From the NCBI GenBank assembly GCA_016213325.1, contig JACRAY010000017.1, forward strand, positions 109,671 to 173,670: a stretch of DNA of 64,000 bases. Direction: 5' to 3'. Within the stretch, counting starts at the first letter, position 1. Every line of letters starts with the position of its first letter. This DNA comes from Burkholderiales bacterium. GTDB lineage: Bacteria; Pseudomonadota; Gammaproteobacteria; Burkholderiales; Burkholderiaceae_C. The notes under the pieces were generated by a model. That model did not search any database, had not been told where the DNA came from, and saw only the letters and a program-made list of their open reading frames with translations. The position numbers and the translations under genes are program-made. This document shows positions 18,529 to 27,410 of the stretch, in pieces.

Positions 18529-19695
18529 TCAGCCGGCCAAGGCCTTCATCTCGCGATACAGGTCCGCCTTGCCCTCGAATCCGATGCCCGGCAGCTCGGG
18601 CAGCGTCACGTAGCTGTTTTCCACCTTCACGCCGTCGGGGAAGCCGCCGAAGGGCTGGAACAGGTCGGGATACGACTCGTTGCCCCCCAGGCCCAGGCCC
18701 GCCGCGATGTTCAGCGACATCTGGTGGCCGCCGTGCGGCACGCAACGGCTGGGTGACCAGCCATGCTGCTTCAACATGTCCAGCGTGCGCAGGTACTCGA
18801 CGAGCCCATAGCTGAGCGCACAGTCGAACTGCAGCCAGTCGCGATCGGGCCGCATGCCGCCATAGCGGATGAGGTTGCGCGCATCCTGCATGGAGAACAG
18901 GTTCTCGCCGGTGGCCATCGGGTTGGCGTAGTAATTGCGAAGCGTGGCCTGCAGCTCGAAGTCCAGCGGGTCGCCCGCCTCCTCGTACCAGAACAGGTCG
19001 TACTGCGACAACGCTTTCGCGTACGCGATCGCAGTGTCCAGGTCGAATCGGCCGTTGGCGTCCACGCACAGCTTCTGGCCGTCCTGCAGCACCTCCATGA
19101 CGGCGTCGATGCGGCGCAGGTCTTCGTCGAGCGTGCCGCCGCCGATCTTCTTCTTGACCACCGTATAGCCGCGGTCGATGTAGCCGCGCATCTCGTCCTG
19201 CAGCTTGCGCAAGTCCTGGCCGGGATAGTAGTAGCCGCCCGCCGCGTACACGAAGACCCTGCGGTCGGGCTGGCCGTTGCCGTAGCGGTCGGCCAGCAAC
19301 TGGAACAGAGGCTTGCCTTCGATCTTGGCTACGGCGTCCCAGACGGCCATGTCGATCGTGCCGATCGCCACCGAGCGCTCGCCGTGGCCGCCGGGCTTTT
19401 CGTTGGTGAACATGGCCCGCCAGACCTTGTGAGGGTCGAGGTTGTCGCCGCTGTCGTCGACCAGCGTCGCCGGGTCGGCCTCCATGATGCGCGGGATGAA
19501 GCGCTCACGCATCAGCGTGCCCTGGCCGTAGCGCCCGTTGGAATTGAACCCGTAGCCGACCACCGGTTTGCCGTCGCGCACGACGTCGGTGACGACGGCC
19601 ACGAGGCTCAGGGTCATCTTGCTGAAGTCGATGTACGCGTTGCGGATCGACGAGCTGATGGGAACGGTCTTTTCGCGGATTTCGGTGATCTTCAT
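18529..19695 (-). CDS. tarD: D-tartrate dehydratase (enolase superfamily)
   Basis: A 388-residue protein resembling Bradyrhizobium D-tartrate dehydratase over its whole length (recalled similarity). Expected catalytic residues are in place: the lysine of the K-x-K motif (K183), metal ligands D212 (CVDANGRF), E238 (FWYEEAGDP) and E264 (ATGENLF), and the base H321 in PHGGHQM. The reaction would be D-tartrate to oxaloacetate plus water. No tartrate transporter is adjacent. The RidA/XRE-cupin genes lie 61 bp upstream in the same orientation and may share its transcript. Confidence 0.88.
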   Translation of the reverse strand: MKITEIREKTVPISSSIRNAYIDFSKMTLSLVAVVTDVVRDGKPVVGYGFNSNGRYGQGTLMRERFIPRIMEADPATLVDDSGDNLDPHKVWRAMFTNEKPGGHGERSVAIGTIDMAVWDAVAKIEGKPLFQLLADRYGNGQPDRRVFVYAAGGYYYPGQDLRKLQDEMRGYIDRGYTVVKKKIGGGTLDEDLRRIDAVMEVLQDGQKLCVDANGRFDLDTAIAYAKALSQYDLFWYEEAGDPLDFELQATLRNYYANPMATGENLFSMQDARNLIRYGGMRPDRDWLQFDCALSYGLVEYLRTLDMLKQHGWSPSRCVPHGGHQMSLNIAAGLGLGGNESYPDLFQPFGGFPDGVKVENSYVTLPELPGIGFEGKADLYREMKALAG

Positions 19696-19756
19696 CCTGC
19701 GGATGATCGCCGATTCGCGGCTGCGCGCGTCTCATGAGGCGCGACGCCCCTGCCGC

Positions 19757-20242
19757 TCAGGCTCGCAGCAGCACTTCGGCCTCGATCTCGACAGGGATGT
19801 CGAACGGCAGCTCGAACATGCCAACCGCCGAGCGCGCGTGGGCGCCGATGTCGTTGCCGAATACTTCGATCACCAGGTCCGAGAACCCGTTGATGACGGC
19901 GGGCTGCCGCTGGAAGCCCGGCGCTGACTGCACCATGCCGAAAACGCGCAGCCAGCCGGCGATGCGGTCGAGGTCGCCGAGTTCGCGCTGCAGGCTGCCG
20001 AGGATCGACAGGCCGGTGAGCCGCGCGGCCGCATAGCCTTGCTCCACCGTCAGGTCCAAACCCACCTTGCCGAGCGGCGCCGCGATGGCCCCGTCGGCCG
20101 CCTGCGGTCCGTGGCCGGAAACGAAGGCGCGGTCGCCGGCGACGCGCACCATCCGGAAGGGAAACACCAACCCGGGCGGCAGCCGTAGCGGCGGCGGCAG
20201 TTCGAGGCCGAGCGACGAAAGGCGTTGCGCGATCAGCGACAT
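19757..20242 (-). CDS. RidA/YjgF family protein
   Basis: A 161-residue RidA-fold protein, longer than canonical RidA by an N-terminal extension (MSLIAQRLSSLGLELPPP). It ends with the family's typical VEIEAEVLLRA strand. RidA members hydrolyse reactive enamines/imines or act in catabolic pathways. It lies 13 bp after the XRE-cupin regulator gene on the same strand, so the two are likely cotranscribed, divergent from the GGT-monooxygenase operon. A role in clearing an imine intermediate of that pathway is inference. Confidence 0.85.
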   Translation of the reverse strand: MSLIAQRLSSLGLELPPPLRLPPGLVFPFRMVRVAGDRAFVSGHGPQAADGAIAAPLGKVGLDLTVEQGYAAARLTGLSILGSLQRELGDLDRIAGWLRVFGMVQSAPGFQRQPAVINGFSDLVIEVFGNDIGAHARSAVGMFELPFDIPVEIEAEVLLRA

Positions 20243-20255
20243 GGGTCCGTCCCTC

Positions 20256-20927
20256 TCAGGTGGCCGGCTGGCCCGGCGAGCGCGGAAAGCCCTGGGGCCG
20301 CTGCGACACGATCAGCACGGTTGCACTGCCGCTCGCGCCGGCGACGTACGCATGCGGGATCGAGCTGTCGAACAGCGCGCTGGCGCCGGCGCGCATGATG
20401 CGCGGCGGGTAGCCCTGGATGTGCAGCACCAGCGTGCCGTCGAGGACGAAGCAGAACTCTTCGCCCAGGTGGGCGTTCAGGCCGCCGACCTCCTCGAGAT
20501 GCGGCGTGGTGAGTTCCACCACCAGCGGCAGCGCCCGCGCGTTGTCGTCAGAGTGCAGCACGCGCGCGCGCGAACCGCGCACTTCGGTCGACTCGCCCTC
20601 GTTCGGGTCGGCGAAGCTCACCATCTTCTCGCCGGCCGGCGCGTGCGCGGCATGCAGCAGCGCGCCCCAGTCGACGCCCAGCCCCGCCATCACCCGCGAC
20701 AGCACGCCGAAGGTCGGCGACATGCGGTTGTTCTCGATGCGCGACAGCGTAGCGGCCGGCACCCCGCTGATTTCACCCAGCGCAGCGAGCGAAAGCCCCT
20801 TGGCCTCGCGCACCGCCTTGAAGCGCGCCCCCAGCTCCTGCGTGACGAACTGGTCGGTTTCGGGCCGGCGCCAGCCGCGGCTGGGAGCAGGGGCAGGTGT
20901 GGGCGCACGGCGGGATGAAGGGGGCAT
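20256..20927 (-). CDS. XRE-family transcriptional regulator with cupin sensor domain
   Basis: A 223-residue regulator. An N-terminal Pro/Arg-rich tail is followed by an XRE helix-turn-helix at about residues 33-88 (LGARFKAVREAKGLSLAALG, then SGVPAATLSRIENNRMSP). A C-terminal cupin (about 145-215, LGEEFCFVLDGTLVLHIQG) probably binds a small ligand. It is transcribed divergently from the GGT/monooxygenase operon across a short region with two palindromes, the expected place for its operator. The ATG at 20927 has no good Shine-Dalgarno. Confidence 0.9.
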   Translation of the reverse strand: MPPSSRRAPTPAPAPSRGWRRPETDQFVTQELGARFKAVREAKGLSLAALGEISGVPAATLSRIENNRMSPTFGVLSRVMAGLGVDWGALLHAAHAPAGEKMVSFADPNEGESTEVRGSRARVLHSDDNARALPLVVELTTPHLEEVGGLNAHLGEEFCFVLDGTLVLHIQGYPPRIMRAGASALFDSSIPHAYVAGASGSATVLIVSQRPQGFPRSPGQPAT

Positions 20928-20952
20928 GGATGAGTATGACAGGAAAAAAGGC

Positions 20953-21011
20953 TTGACATACGGATCGGTAATGATAGATTTCCGATCCGAAACGATTTTA
21001 CCGAACGGTAA
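20953..21011 (+). promoter_or_regulatory. Promoter and palindromic operator of the GGT/monooxygenase operon
   Basis: A perfect -35 TTGACA (20953-20958) and a TAGATT -10 (20975-20980) are spaced by 16 bp. Overlapping them, CGGATCGG (20961-20968) and CCGATCCG (20982-20989) form an inverted repeat with half-site centres 21 bp apart. Downstream is a second inverted repeat, TTACCG-AA-CGGTAA (20998-21011). The adjacent XRE-cupin protein is the natural candidate to bind here. The tract is AT-rich against its surroundings. Confidence 0.7.
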
Positions 21012-21050
21012 TTGTACACCGCAAGCCCGGCCCCGACTTTGACGCACATC

Positions 21051-22904
21051 ATGGAAGCCCCCCCGTTCACCACCCGCCCCGAGCTGGCCGGCACATTCGG
21101 CGTGGCCGCGTCCACGCACTGGGTGGCCTCGCAGGTGGCTTTCGGCGTGCTGGAGCGCGGCGGCAATGCTTTCGATGCGGCCGTGGCCGCGGGTTTCGTG
21201 CTGCAGGTGGTCGAGCCGCACCTGAACGGGCCGGCGGGAGAGGTGCCGATGCTGCTGTGGCACGAAGGCAGCCGGAACGTCCACGCGATCGACGCGCAGG
21301 GTTGCGCGCCCGCTGATGCGACGCCCGAAGCCTTCCTGCGGCGGGGCATGCGGCTCGTGCCGGGCATCGGGCCGCTGGCGGCCACGGTGCCGGCGGCGTT
21401 CCAGGGCTGGCTGACGCTGCTGCGCGAATGGGGCACGTGGCCGCTGGCGGACGTGCTTGCACCGGCCATCGGCTATGCGCGCGACGGGTTCCCGGTGTCG
21501 CGGCGTCTGGCCGAGGCGATCCTCGGCGTGCGGCCGGTGTTCCAGGCGCACTGGCCGTCCTCGGCGCAGCTGTGGTTGCGCGACGGCAAGGTGCCGGCGC
21601 CCGGCTCCCTGATGCAGCTGCCCGCGCTGGCCCGCACGTACGAGCGTATCGTCGAAGAAGCGCGCCGCCACGGCGGTGGCAGCCGCACCGGCGAGATCGA
21701 CGCGGCGCTGCGGGCCTGGACCGAGGGCTTCGTGGCCCGCGAGATCGACGCGTTCTGCCGCACGCCCCAGCCCGACGCGCACGGCGAGCGCCATGCCGCG
21801 TTCCTCCGTGCGCACGACCTGGCCGAGTGGCAGCCCCGCATCGAAGCACCACTCACGGCGCGCTTTGGCCGCTTCGAAGTGGCGAAGTGCGGCTTCTGGA
21901 GCCAGGGCCCGATGATGCTGCAGATGCTGCAGATGCTGCGCATGCTGGAAGGCGGCGCGGGCGCGGACGAGCCCGGCAGTGCGCGCTTCGTGCATCGCGT
22001 CGCCGAAGCCGCCAAGCTCGCGTTCGCGGACCGGCTCGCATGGTTCGGGTGCGCACCCGCCGCGCAGGCGCAGGCGCAGGAGGCGCTGCTCTCGCAGTCC
22101 TACTGCACGGAACGCGCGAGCGCGATCGTCGCAGCGCAGGCTTCGCGCGAGCTGCGGCCGGGCTCCCCGCTCGGCCTGGCGCCGCGCCTGCCGGACCTTC
22201 GAGTCGGCGAGGAAGAACTACGCCGCGCCGACGCATCGTTCGGCATCGGCGAGCCGACGTTCGGCGCACTGCCGCCGGTGCGCGACTGGGCGGACAGCGA
22301 GCTCTTCGTGGGCGACACCTGCCACGTCGACGTGATCGACCGGCACGGCAACATGGTGTCGGCTACGCCGTCGGGCGGATGGCTTTCCTCCAGCCCGGCG
22401 ATCGCCGCGTTGGGCTTCGCGCTGGGCACACGCCTGCAGATGGCGTGGCTCGACGAGGGCGTGCCGAACCGCCTGACCCCGCGCGTCGCGCCGTGCACCA
22501 CGCTCTCGCCATCGCTGGCATTTCGCGACGGCGAGCCGTACATGGTGTTCGGCACCCCCGGAGGCGACCAGCAGGACCAGTGGCAGGCCGCCTTCTTCCT
22601 GCGCCATGCGGTGCACGGCATGAACCTGCAGGAAGCCATCGATGCGCCCGCGTTCCACGCCAAGCACTACCCGGCTTCGTTCTGGCCGCGCCCGCTGCAC
22701 CTGAACCGCCTGCACATCGAAGACCGGTTCGCGCCCGCCGAGCTCGGGCGCCTGCGCGACTGGGGCCATGAAGTGATTGTCGGCGGCCCCTGGTCCGAAG
22801 GCCGCCTCACCGCCTGCAGCCGTACGCGCGACCGCGCTGGCCGCCTCATCCTCAAGGCCGCGGCAAATCCGCGCGGCATGCAAGCGTATGCGGTGGGCCG
22901 CTAA
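21051..22904 (+). CDS. Gamma-glutamyltransferase-like Ntn-hydrolase, apparently cytoplasmic
   Basis: A 617-residue GGT-family protein. RGGNAFDAAVAAGFVLQVVEPH and the GPAGEVPM region are family hallmarks. The autoprocessing nucleophile should be T423 in GDTCHVDVIDRHGN, where classical enzymes have TTH. GTPGGDQQDQWQAAFF is the late glycine loop. There is no signal peptide, although most bacterial GGTs are periplasmic. It is first in an 8-gene operon with an aromatic hydroxylase, so it may cleave an amide or gamma-glutamyl group from the pathway substrate (inference). The ATG at 21051 is chosen over an upstream TTG. Confidence 0.88.
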   Translation: MEAPPFTTRPELAGTFGVAASTHWVASQVAFGVLERGGNAFDAAVAAGFVLQVVEPHLNGPAGEVPMLLWHEGSRNVHAIDAQGCAPADATPEAFLRRGMRLVPGIGPLAATVPAAFQGWLTLLREWGTWPLADVLAPAIGYARDGFPVSRRLAEAILGVRPVFQAHWPSSAQLWLRDGKVPAPGSLMQLPALARTYERIVEEARRHGGGSRTGEIDAALRAWTEGFVAREIDAFCRTPQPDAHGERHAAFLRAHDLAEWQPRIEAPLTARFGRFEVAKCGFWSQGPMMLQMLQMLRMLEGGAGADEPGSARFVHRVAEAAKLAFADRLAWFGCAPAAQAQAQEALLSQSYCTERASAIVAAQASRELRPGSPLGLAPRLPDLRVGEEELRRADASFGIGEPTFGALPPVRDWADSELFVGDTCHVDVIDRHGNMVSATPSGGWLSSSPAIAALGFALGTRLQMAWLDEGVPNRLTPRVAPCTTLSPSLAFRDGEPYMVFGTPGGDQQDQWQAAFFLRHAVHGMNLQEAIDAPAFHAKHYPASFWPRPLHLNRLHIEDRFAPAELGRLRDWGHEVIVGGPWSEGRLTACSRTRDRAGRLILKAAANPRGMQAYAVGR

Positions 22905-22935
22905 AGCGGCTGCCGACCCCACAACAGGAGAACCC

Positions 22936-24573
22936 TTGAACACCCGACCTGCAACTCCCCCGCATTGCGCGGTGCTCGTCGTCGGCGGCGGCCCCGTCGG
23001 CCTGACGATGGCGCTGCTGCTGCACCGCTTCGGCGTACCCTTTGCCGTGCTCGAAAAGGGCACCACCACCACCGACCACCCGAAGGCGCGCGGTTGCGAC
23101 ATCCGCACCATGGAGTTGTTCCGCCAATGGGGCATCGCAGACAAGGTGGTCGCGCGCGGACTGCCGCCCGGCAGCGACGTGTTCGCCGTGGTCGACACCA
23201 TCGCGGGCCACGAATACGGGCGCACGGTGCCCGAGCCGAACGCCGGCCACTCGCCGGCCTGGCGCTGCCTGGTGTCGCAGGACGCAGTGGAGGAGGAACT
23301 GTTCGCTGCCCTCGCCGGCTCGCCGTTCGGGCAGGTGCACTACCAGCGCGAGTTCCTCTCGTACGAGGCATCGGACCAGGGTGTCGTGGCACAGGTGCGC
23401 AACCTGCGCAGCGGCGAGCTGGAACGCTGGAGCTGCGACTACCTGGTGGGCGCCGACGGCGCGGGCAGCACGGTACGCCGGCAGGCCGGCATCGAAATGC
23501 GCGGGCCGGCGACGCTGGCCGTGATGGCCAACGAATACTGGACGGCCGACCTCTCGGGTATTGCACGCATTGCGTCCACGGCTGCTTACCGCATACGGCC
23601 CAAGGCCCCCGGCGAATCGGTCTGGACCGTGCTGAACACCAACGGGCGCGACCGCTGGCTGAGTGCCGGCTTCGTCGGCCAGGAGCGCGACGAACGAACG
23701 CCCGAGCGCACCGACGCCGAAGTGGTGGACCTCGCGCGGCGCCAGACCGGCCTGCCGAACCTGGAGGTGAAGGTGATCAACCGGTCGACCTGGCGCCTGA
23801 GCCGCCAGGTCGCGGCCAGCTTCCGCGCCGACCGCGTGTTCCTGATCGGCGACGCCGCGCACCGCTTCCCGCCCAACGGCGGCTTCGGCATGAACTCCGG
23901 CATCGCGGACGCGCACAACCTCGCATGGAAGCTGCGCATGGTGCTGTCGGGCGTGGCGGGTGAAAGCCTGCTGGCCACGTACGACCAGGAGCGCAAGCCC
24001 ATTGCCGAGTCCAACGCCGACTTCAGCCTGGGCAACCAGCGGCGCTTCCTGATGACGGACGAAGCGCTGCGCTCGGGCAACCGGGACCAGATCGAGTTCT
24101 GGATCCGCGACACCGAAAACCACCTGCACAGCAGCGGCCAGTCGCTCGGCTTCAGCTACGAAGAGGGCGCGATCGTCCCGGACGGCACGGTGCGCCAGCC
24201 GCTGCACCCGCGCTATTACCTGCCGACGGACCGGCCGGGCGCGCGCTTCCCGCATTTCTGGCTGGACCTCGCGCGCGCCAAGTCGTCGCTGGACTGGTTC
24301 GACATGGAATTCGTGCTGGTCGCCGGCCCGCAGGCACAGGGCTGGATGGAGGCGGCCAAGCAGGTCAGCGAACGCACCGGCGTGACGATCCGCGTCCAGC
24401 AGCTCGACTCGCCGCACGAACGCGAAGGCTGCGCGCTGGGGCTGCGCGGCGCGGTGCTCGTGCGGCCGGACGGCCACGTCGCCTGGCGCACGGCGTGGCT
24501 GGCGTCCGACCCCGTGACGACGCTCGGCGACGTTCTGCAGCAGCTGCTGTGCCTCGAGGAGATCACGGCATGA
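22936..24573 (+). CDS. FAD-dependent aromatic hydroxylase (group A, PheA/TfdB-like)
   Basis: A 545-residue flavoprotein monooxygenase. It has GGGPVG at residues 17-22 for FAD, the DG motif in YLVGADGAGSTVRR, the second FAD motif FLIGDAAHRFPPNGGFGMN, and a thioredoxin-like C-terminal domain as in phenol-type hydroxylases. It would hydroxylate an aromatic or N-heteroaromatic ring using NAD(P)H and O2. The start is a TTG at 22936 with a CAGGAG ribosome binding site 5 bp before it; no better ATG exists before the FAD motif. Its stop overlaps the next start as ATGA. The substrate is unknown. Confidence 0.88.
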   Translation: MNTRPATPPHCAVLVVGGGPVGLTMALLLHRFGVPFAVLEKGTTTTDHPKARGCDIRTMELFRQWGIADKVVARGLPPGSDVFAVVDTIAGHEYGRTVPEPNAGHSPAWRCLVSQDAVEEELFAALAGSPFGQVHYQREFLSYEASDQGVVAQVRNLRSGELERWSCDYLVGADGAGSTVRRQAGIEMRGPATLAVMANEYWTADLSGIARIASTAAYRIRPKAPGESVWTVLNTNGRDRWLSAGFVGQERDERTPERTDAEVVDLARRQTGLPNLEVKVINRSTWRLSRQVAASFRADRVFLIGDAAHRFPPNGGFGMNSGIADAHNLAWKLRMVLSGVAGESLLATYDQERKPIAESNADFSLGNQRRFLMTDEALRSGNRDQIEFWIRDTENHLHSSGQSLGFSYEEGAIVPDGTVRQPLHPRYYLPTDRPGARFPHFWLDLARAKSSLDWFDMEFVLVAGPQAQGWMEAAKQVSERTGVTIRVQQLDSPHEREGCALGLRGAVLVRPDGHVAWRTAWLASDPVTTLGDVLQQLLCLEEITA

Positions 24574-24959
24574 GCCTCGGACTGCTCGACCACTTCACGA
24601 TCCGCTGCGTGCCGCAAGACCTGCCGCGGCTGCTGGCCTTCTACCAGGACACGCTGGGCCTCGTGCCGGGCGACCGGCCCGTGATGCCCTTCCCGGGCCA
24701 CTGGCTGTACAGCGACGGGCACCCGGTGGTGCACCTGTTCGGCAACCTGCAGCAGCGCGCCGAAGGCCCCACCGGTGCGCTGGACCACATCTCTTTCAAG
24801 TCGCGCGGCCTGCAGGCGATGATGCGCCACCTGTGCGAGTGCAAGGTGGAGTTCGGCGAGAACGTGCTGCCCGACGCGCGGGTGCACCAGCTGTTCCTGT
24901 TCGACCCGTTCGGCCTGAAAGTCGAACTCACCTACTACCTCGACGAGGAGGCCGTGTGA
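24570..24959 (+). CDS. Small VOC-family protein, possible single-module extradiol dioxygenase
   Basis: A 129-residue vicinal-oxygen-chelate protein. A 2-His-1-Glu metal triad can be read as H8 (LLDHFTIRC), H73 (ALDHISFKS) and E119 (LKVELTYY), the arrangement of type I extradiol dioxygenases. Classical ring-cleavage members have two such modules, so this one would need to dimerise or may be an isomerase/glyoxalase. The position after an aromatic hydroxylase and before an alpha/beta hydrolase fits ring cleavage followed by C-C hydrolysis. It overlaps both neighbours (ATGA, GTGA). Confidence 0.78.
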   Translation: MSLGLLDHFTIRCVPQDLPRLLAFYQDTLGLVPGDRPVMPFPGHWLYSDGHPVVHLFGNLQQRAEGPTGALDHISFKSRGLQAMMRHLCECKVEFGENVLPDARVHQLFLFDPFGLKVELTYYLDEEAV

Positions 24960-25750
24960 GCGAGCGGCGCGTGGAACTCGCGGGCGGCGTCACCCTCGCC
25001 TGCTCGATCTCCGGCACCGGGCCGGCCCTGCTGCTGATGCACGGCGCCGAGGCGGACCGGCGCATGTTCGACGGGCTGCGGGCGCAGCTATCAGACACCT
25101 TCACCGTGATCGCCTACGACCAGCGAGAGTGCGGCGAGACCGAGGCGCCGCCGCAGCCGGTGGGACTGGAGTCGCTGGCGCAGGACGCGCGCGACCTGCT
25201 CTCGGCGCTGGGCCTGGCGCGCGCGCACGTCTTCGGCTCGTCGTTCGGCGGCCGCATCGCGCAGGCGCTCGCACACCTTCATCCCGCCTGTATCGACGGC
25301 CTCGTGCTGGGCAGCACCTGGGCCTTGCCGGACCGGCTGGACCGGCTGAACCCGCAAGGCATGGCCGCCATCCAGCGCCTGCGCGCGCAATTGCCGGACA
25401 GCGCGGAAGAACTCGTGGAGTGGTTCCTGCCCGCGCCCTACCTGGCCGCGCACCCGCAGTACCGCGAGCTGTTCCGCAACGCGCGGCCGCAAAGCGAGCG
25501 CGGCCTGCGCCGCGCGCATGCGGTTGCCGACCACCCCGCGCTGGCGTCTTCGGCCATCGCGCTGCGCACGCTGGTGCTGGCCGGCGAGATCGACCGCGTG
25601 GTGCCGGCACCCGTCACGCTCGGCCTTGCCGAGACCATGCCCGACGCGCGCGCCGTGCTGCTCGAAGGCGTGGGCCATGCCACCGTCCTGCAGGACCCCG
25701 CGCGAGTGGCGCGCGAAATCCGCAACTTCTGCCTGGGAGCCCGACCATGA
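24956..25750 (+). CDS. Alpha/beta-fold hydrolase
   Basis: A 264-residue hydrolase. The nucleophile is S96 in FGSSFGG, with acid and base expected in VLAGEIDRVVP and EGVGHATVL and the oxyanion region in LLLMHGAEAD. Such proteins next to hydroxylase and VOC genes often cleave ring-fission products or enol-lactones. The start is GTG at 24956, overlapping the VOC stop (GTGA), and its own stop overlaps the ABC ATPase start (ATGA). Tight coupling supports one pathway; the exact reaction is not known. Confidence 0.88.
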   Translation: MSERRVELAGGVTLACSISGTGPALLLMHGAEADRRMFDGLRAQLSDTFTVIAYDQRECGETEAPPQPVGLESLAQDARDLLSALGLARAHVFGSSFGGRIAQALAHLHPACIDGLVLGSTWALPDRLDRLNPQGMAAIQRLRAQLPDSAEELVEWFLPAPYLAAHPQYRELFRNARPQSERGLRRAHAVADHPALASSAIALRTLVLAGEIDRVVPAPVTLGLAETMPDARAVLLEGVGHATVLQDPARVAREIRNFCLGARP

Positions 25751-26520
25751 GCGCCGTCCTTGCTGACGACTACATCCGCCTCGCCAATGTCTCGAAAACC
25801 TTCGGCGACGTCGTCGCCCTGCGCGACATCAGCTGCACCATCCGCGAAGGCAGCTTCGTGTCGATCGTGGGCCCCAGCGGCTGCGGCAAGAGCACGTTGC
25901 TGCGCATCATGGCCGGGCTGATCGGCGCGAGCGAAGGCCGGCTGGCGATGGACGGGCAACCGGTGAGCGGCACGCGCCGCGACGTGGGCATGGTGTTCCA
26001 GAGCTCGATCCTGCTGCCCTGGCGCACGGTCCTCGACAACGTGCTGCTGCCGGCCGAGGTGCTGGGGCTCGACATGGCGGCCTCGCGCGAGCGCGCCATG
26101 GGCCTGCTCAAACTGGTGGGGCTGCAGGGTTTCGAGCAGAAGCTGCCGCGCCAGCTGTCCGGCGGCATGCAGCAGCGCGCCTCGATCGCGCGGGCGCTGC
26201 TGCACGACCCCAAGGTGCTGCTGATGGACGAGCCGTTCGGCGCGCTCGACGCGCTGACGCGCGAGCAGATGAACCTGGAGCTGCAGCGCATCTGGATGGA
26301 AAGCGGCAAGACCGTGATCCTGATCACCCACTCGATTGCCGAGGCGATCTTCCTCGGCGACGTGGTCTATGTGATGTCCGCCCGGCCGGGCACGGTGCGC
26401 CGCGTGATCCCCGTGGCGCTGCCGCGCCCGCGCTCGCTGCAGGTGCTGGGCTCCACGCCGTTCACGCAGGCGGCGCAGGAGATCCGCGACGTTTTTTCGC
26501 ATACCGGTTCGCTCGACTGA
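25747..26520 (+). CDS. ABC importer ATP-binding subunit (nitrate/sulfonate/taurine type)
   Basis: A 257-residue ATPase with Walker A GPSGCGKST, Q-loop FQSSILLPWRT, signature LSGGMQQR, Walker B VLLMDEPFGALD and H-loop ITHSIAEA. The HSIAEAIFLGD region is typical of SsuB/TauB/NrtD-like importers. With the permease and binding protein downstream it forms a complete uptake system, embedded in the same operon as the aromatic-degradation-like enzymes and thus probably importing their substrate. Confidence 0.94.
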   Translation: MSAVLADDYIRLANVSKTFGDVVALRDISCTIREGSFVSIVGPSGCGKSTLLRIMAGLIGASEGRLAMDGQPVSGTRRDVGMVFQSSILLPWRTVLDNVLLPAEVLGLDMAASRERAMGLLKLVGLQGFEQKLPRQLSGGMQQRASIARALLHDPKVLLMDEPFGALDALTREQMNLELQRIWMESGKTVILITHSIAEAIFLGDVVYVMSARPGTVRRVIPVALPRPRSLQVLGSTPFTQAAQEIRDVFSHTGSLD

Positions 26521-26527
26521 GGTTGCC

Positions 26528-27385
26528 ATGAGCATTTCCATGACCACATCACCCGCCACCCCCGCCCCGCCTGCCGCAGGGGCGCCGCGCCGGAAGCTGC
26601 CGCGCTGGACGGCCTCGCTGGCGCTGCTAGTCGTCGTCCTGCTCGCCTGGGAGTTCGGCGTGCGCTTCTTCGAAGTGCCCAAGTTCCTGCTGCCGCCGGT
26701 GAGCGACGTACTGCTGGCGCTGGGGCGCGGGCTCGCGATGCCGCCGCTGGCGAAGGACGGCCTGTGGCTGCACACCTTCGTCACGCTGAGCGAGATCGTG
26801 CTCGGGTTCCTGGCCGGCAGCGCGCTGGGCCTGCTGCTCGCCATCCTGATCGCGGAGTTCGACACGGTGGACGTGCTCTCGCGCCCCTACATCGCCGCGT
26901 TCCAGAGCCTGCCCAAGGTCGCCGTGGCGCCGATCATCGTCACCTGGCTCGGCTTCGGCCTCGGCTCGAAGGTGGCGATCGTCACGCTCATCACGTTCTT
27001 CCCGGTGCTGGTGACGGCGATCGCCGGCTTCAAGGCGATCGACCCCGACCGCATCGACCTGATGCGCTCGCTGTCGGCGACGCGCTGGCAGATCTTCAGC
27101 AAGGTGAAGTTCCCCGCCGCGCTGCCCTACATCTTCGCCGGGCTCGACATGGCCGCTGCCTTCTCGGTGGTCGGCGCGGTCGTGGGCGAATTCGTCGGCG
27201 CGCAGGCCGGCCTGGGCGTCCTGATCCTGCAGCGCGAGGCGCAGCTCGACACCGCCGGCAGCTTCGCCGTGTTCATCGTCCTGTCGCTCGTCGGCGTCCT
27301 GTTCACGGCCCTGCTGCGCCTGCTGCGCAACCGGCTGCTCGCCTGGATGCCGGCCGACGAATCGCAGCACGCCATCAGTACCTGA
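26528..27385 (+). CDS. ABC importer permease subunit
   Basis: A 285-residue inner membrane protein with about six hydrophobic segments (first near residues 35-55). It has the cytoplasmic coupling loop typical of BPD permeases around MRSLSATRWQIFSKVKFPAALP, matching SsuC/TauC-like proteins. It starts 7 bp after the ATPase gene. An in-frame ATG at 26540 is an alternative start that would remove four residues. Works with the neighbouring ATPase and binding protein. Confidence 0.93.
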   Translation: MSISMTTSPATPAPPAAGAPRRKLPRWTASLALLVVVLLAWEFGVRFFEVPKFLLPPVSDVLLALGRGLAMPPLAKDGLWLHTFVTLSEIVLGFLAGSALGLLLAILIAEFDTVDVLSRPYIAAFQSLPKVAVAPIIVTWLGFGLGSKVAIVTLITFFPVLVTAIAGFKAIDPDRIDLMRSLSATRWQIFSKVKFPAALPYIFAGLDMAAAFSVVGAVVGEFVGAQAGLGVLILQREAQLDTAGSFAVFIVLSLVGVLFTALLRLLRNRLLAWMPADESQHAIST

Positions 27386-27410
27386 ACCCCCTTTTCACAG
27401 GAGACACCCC

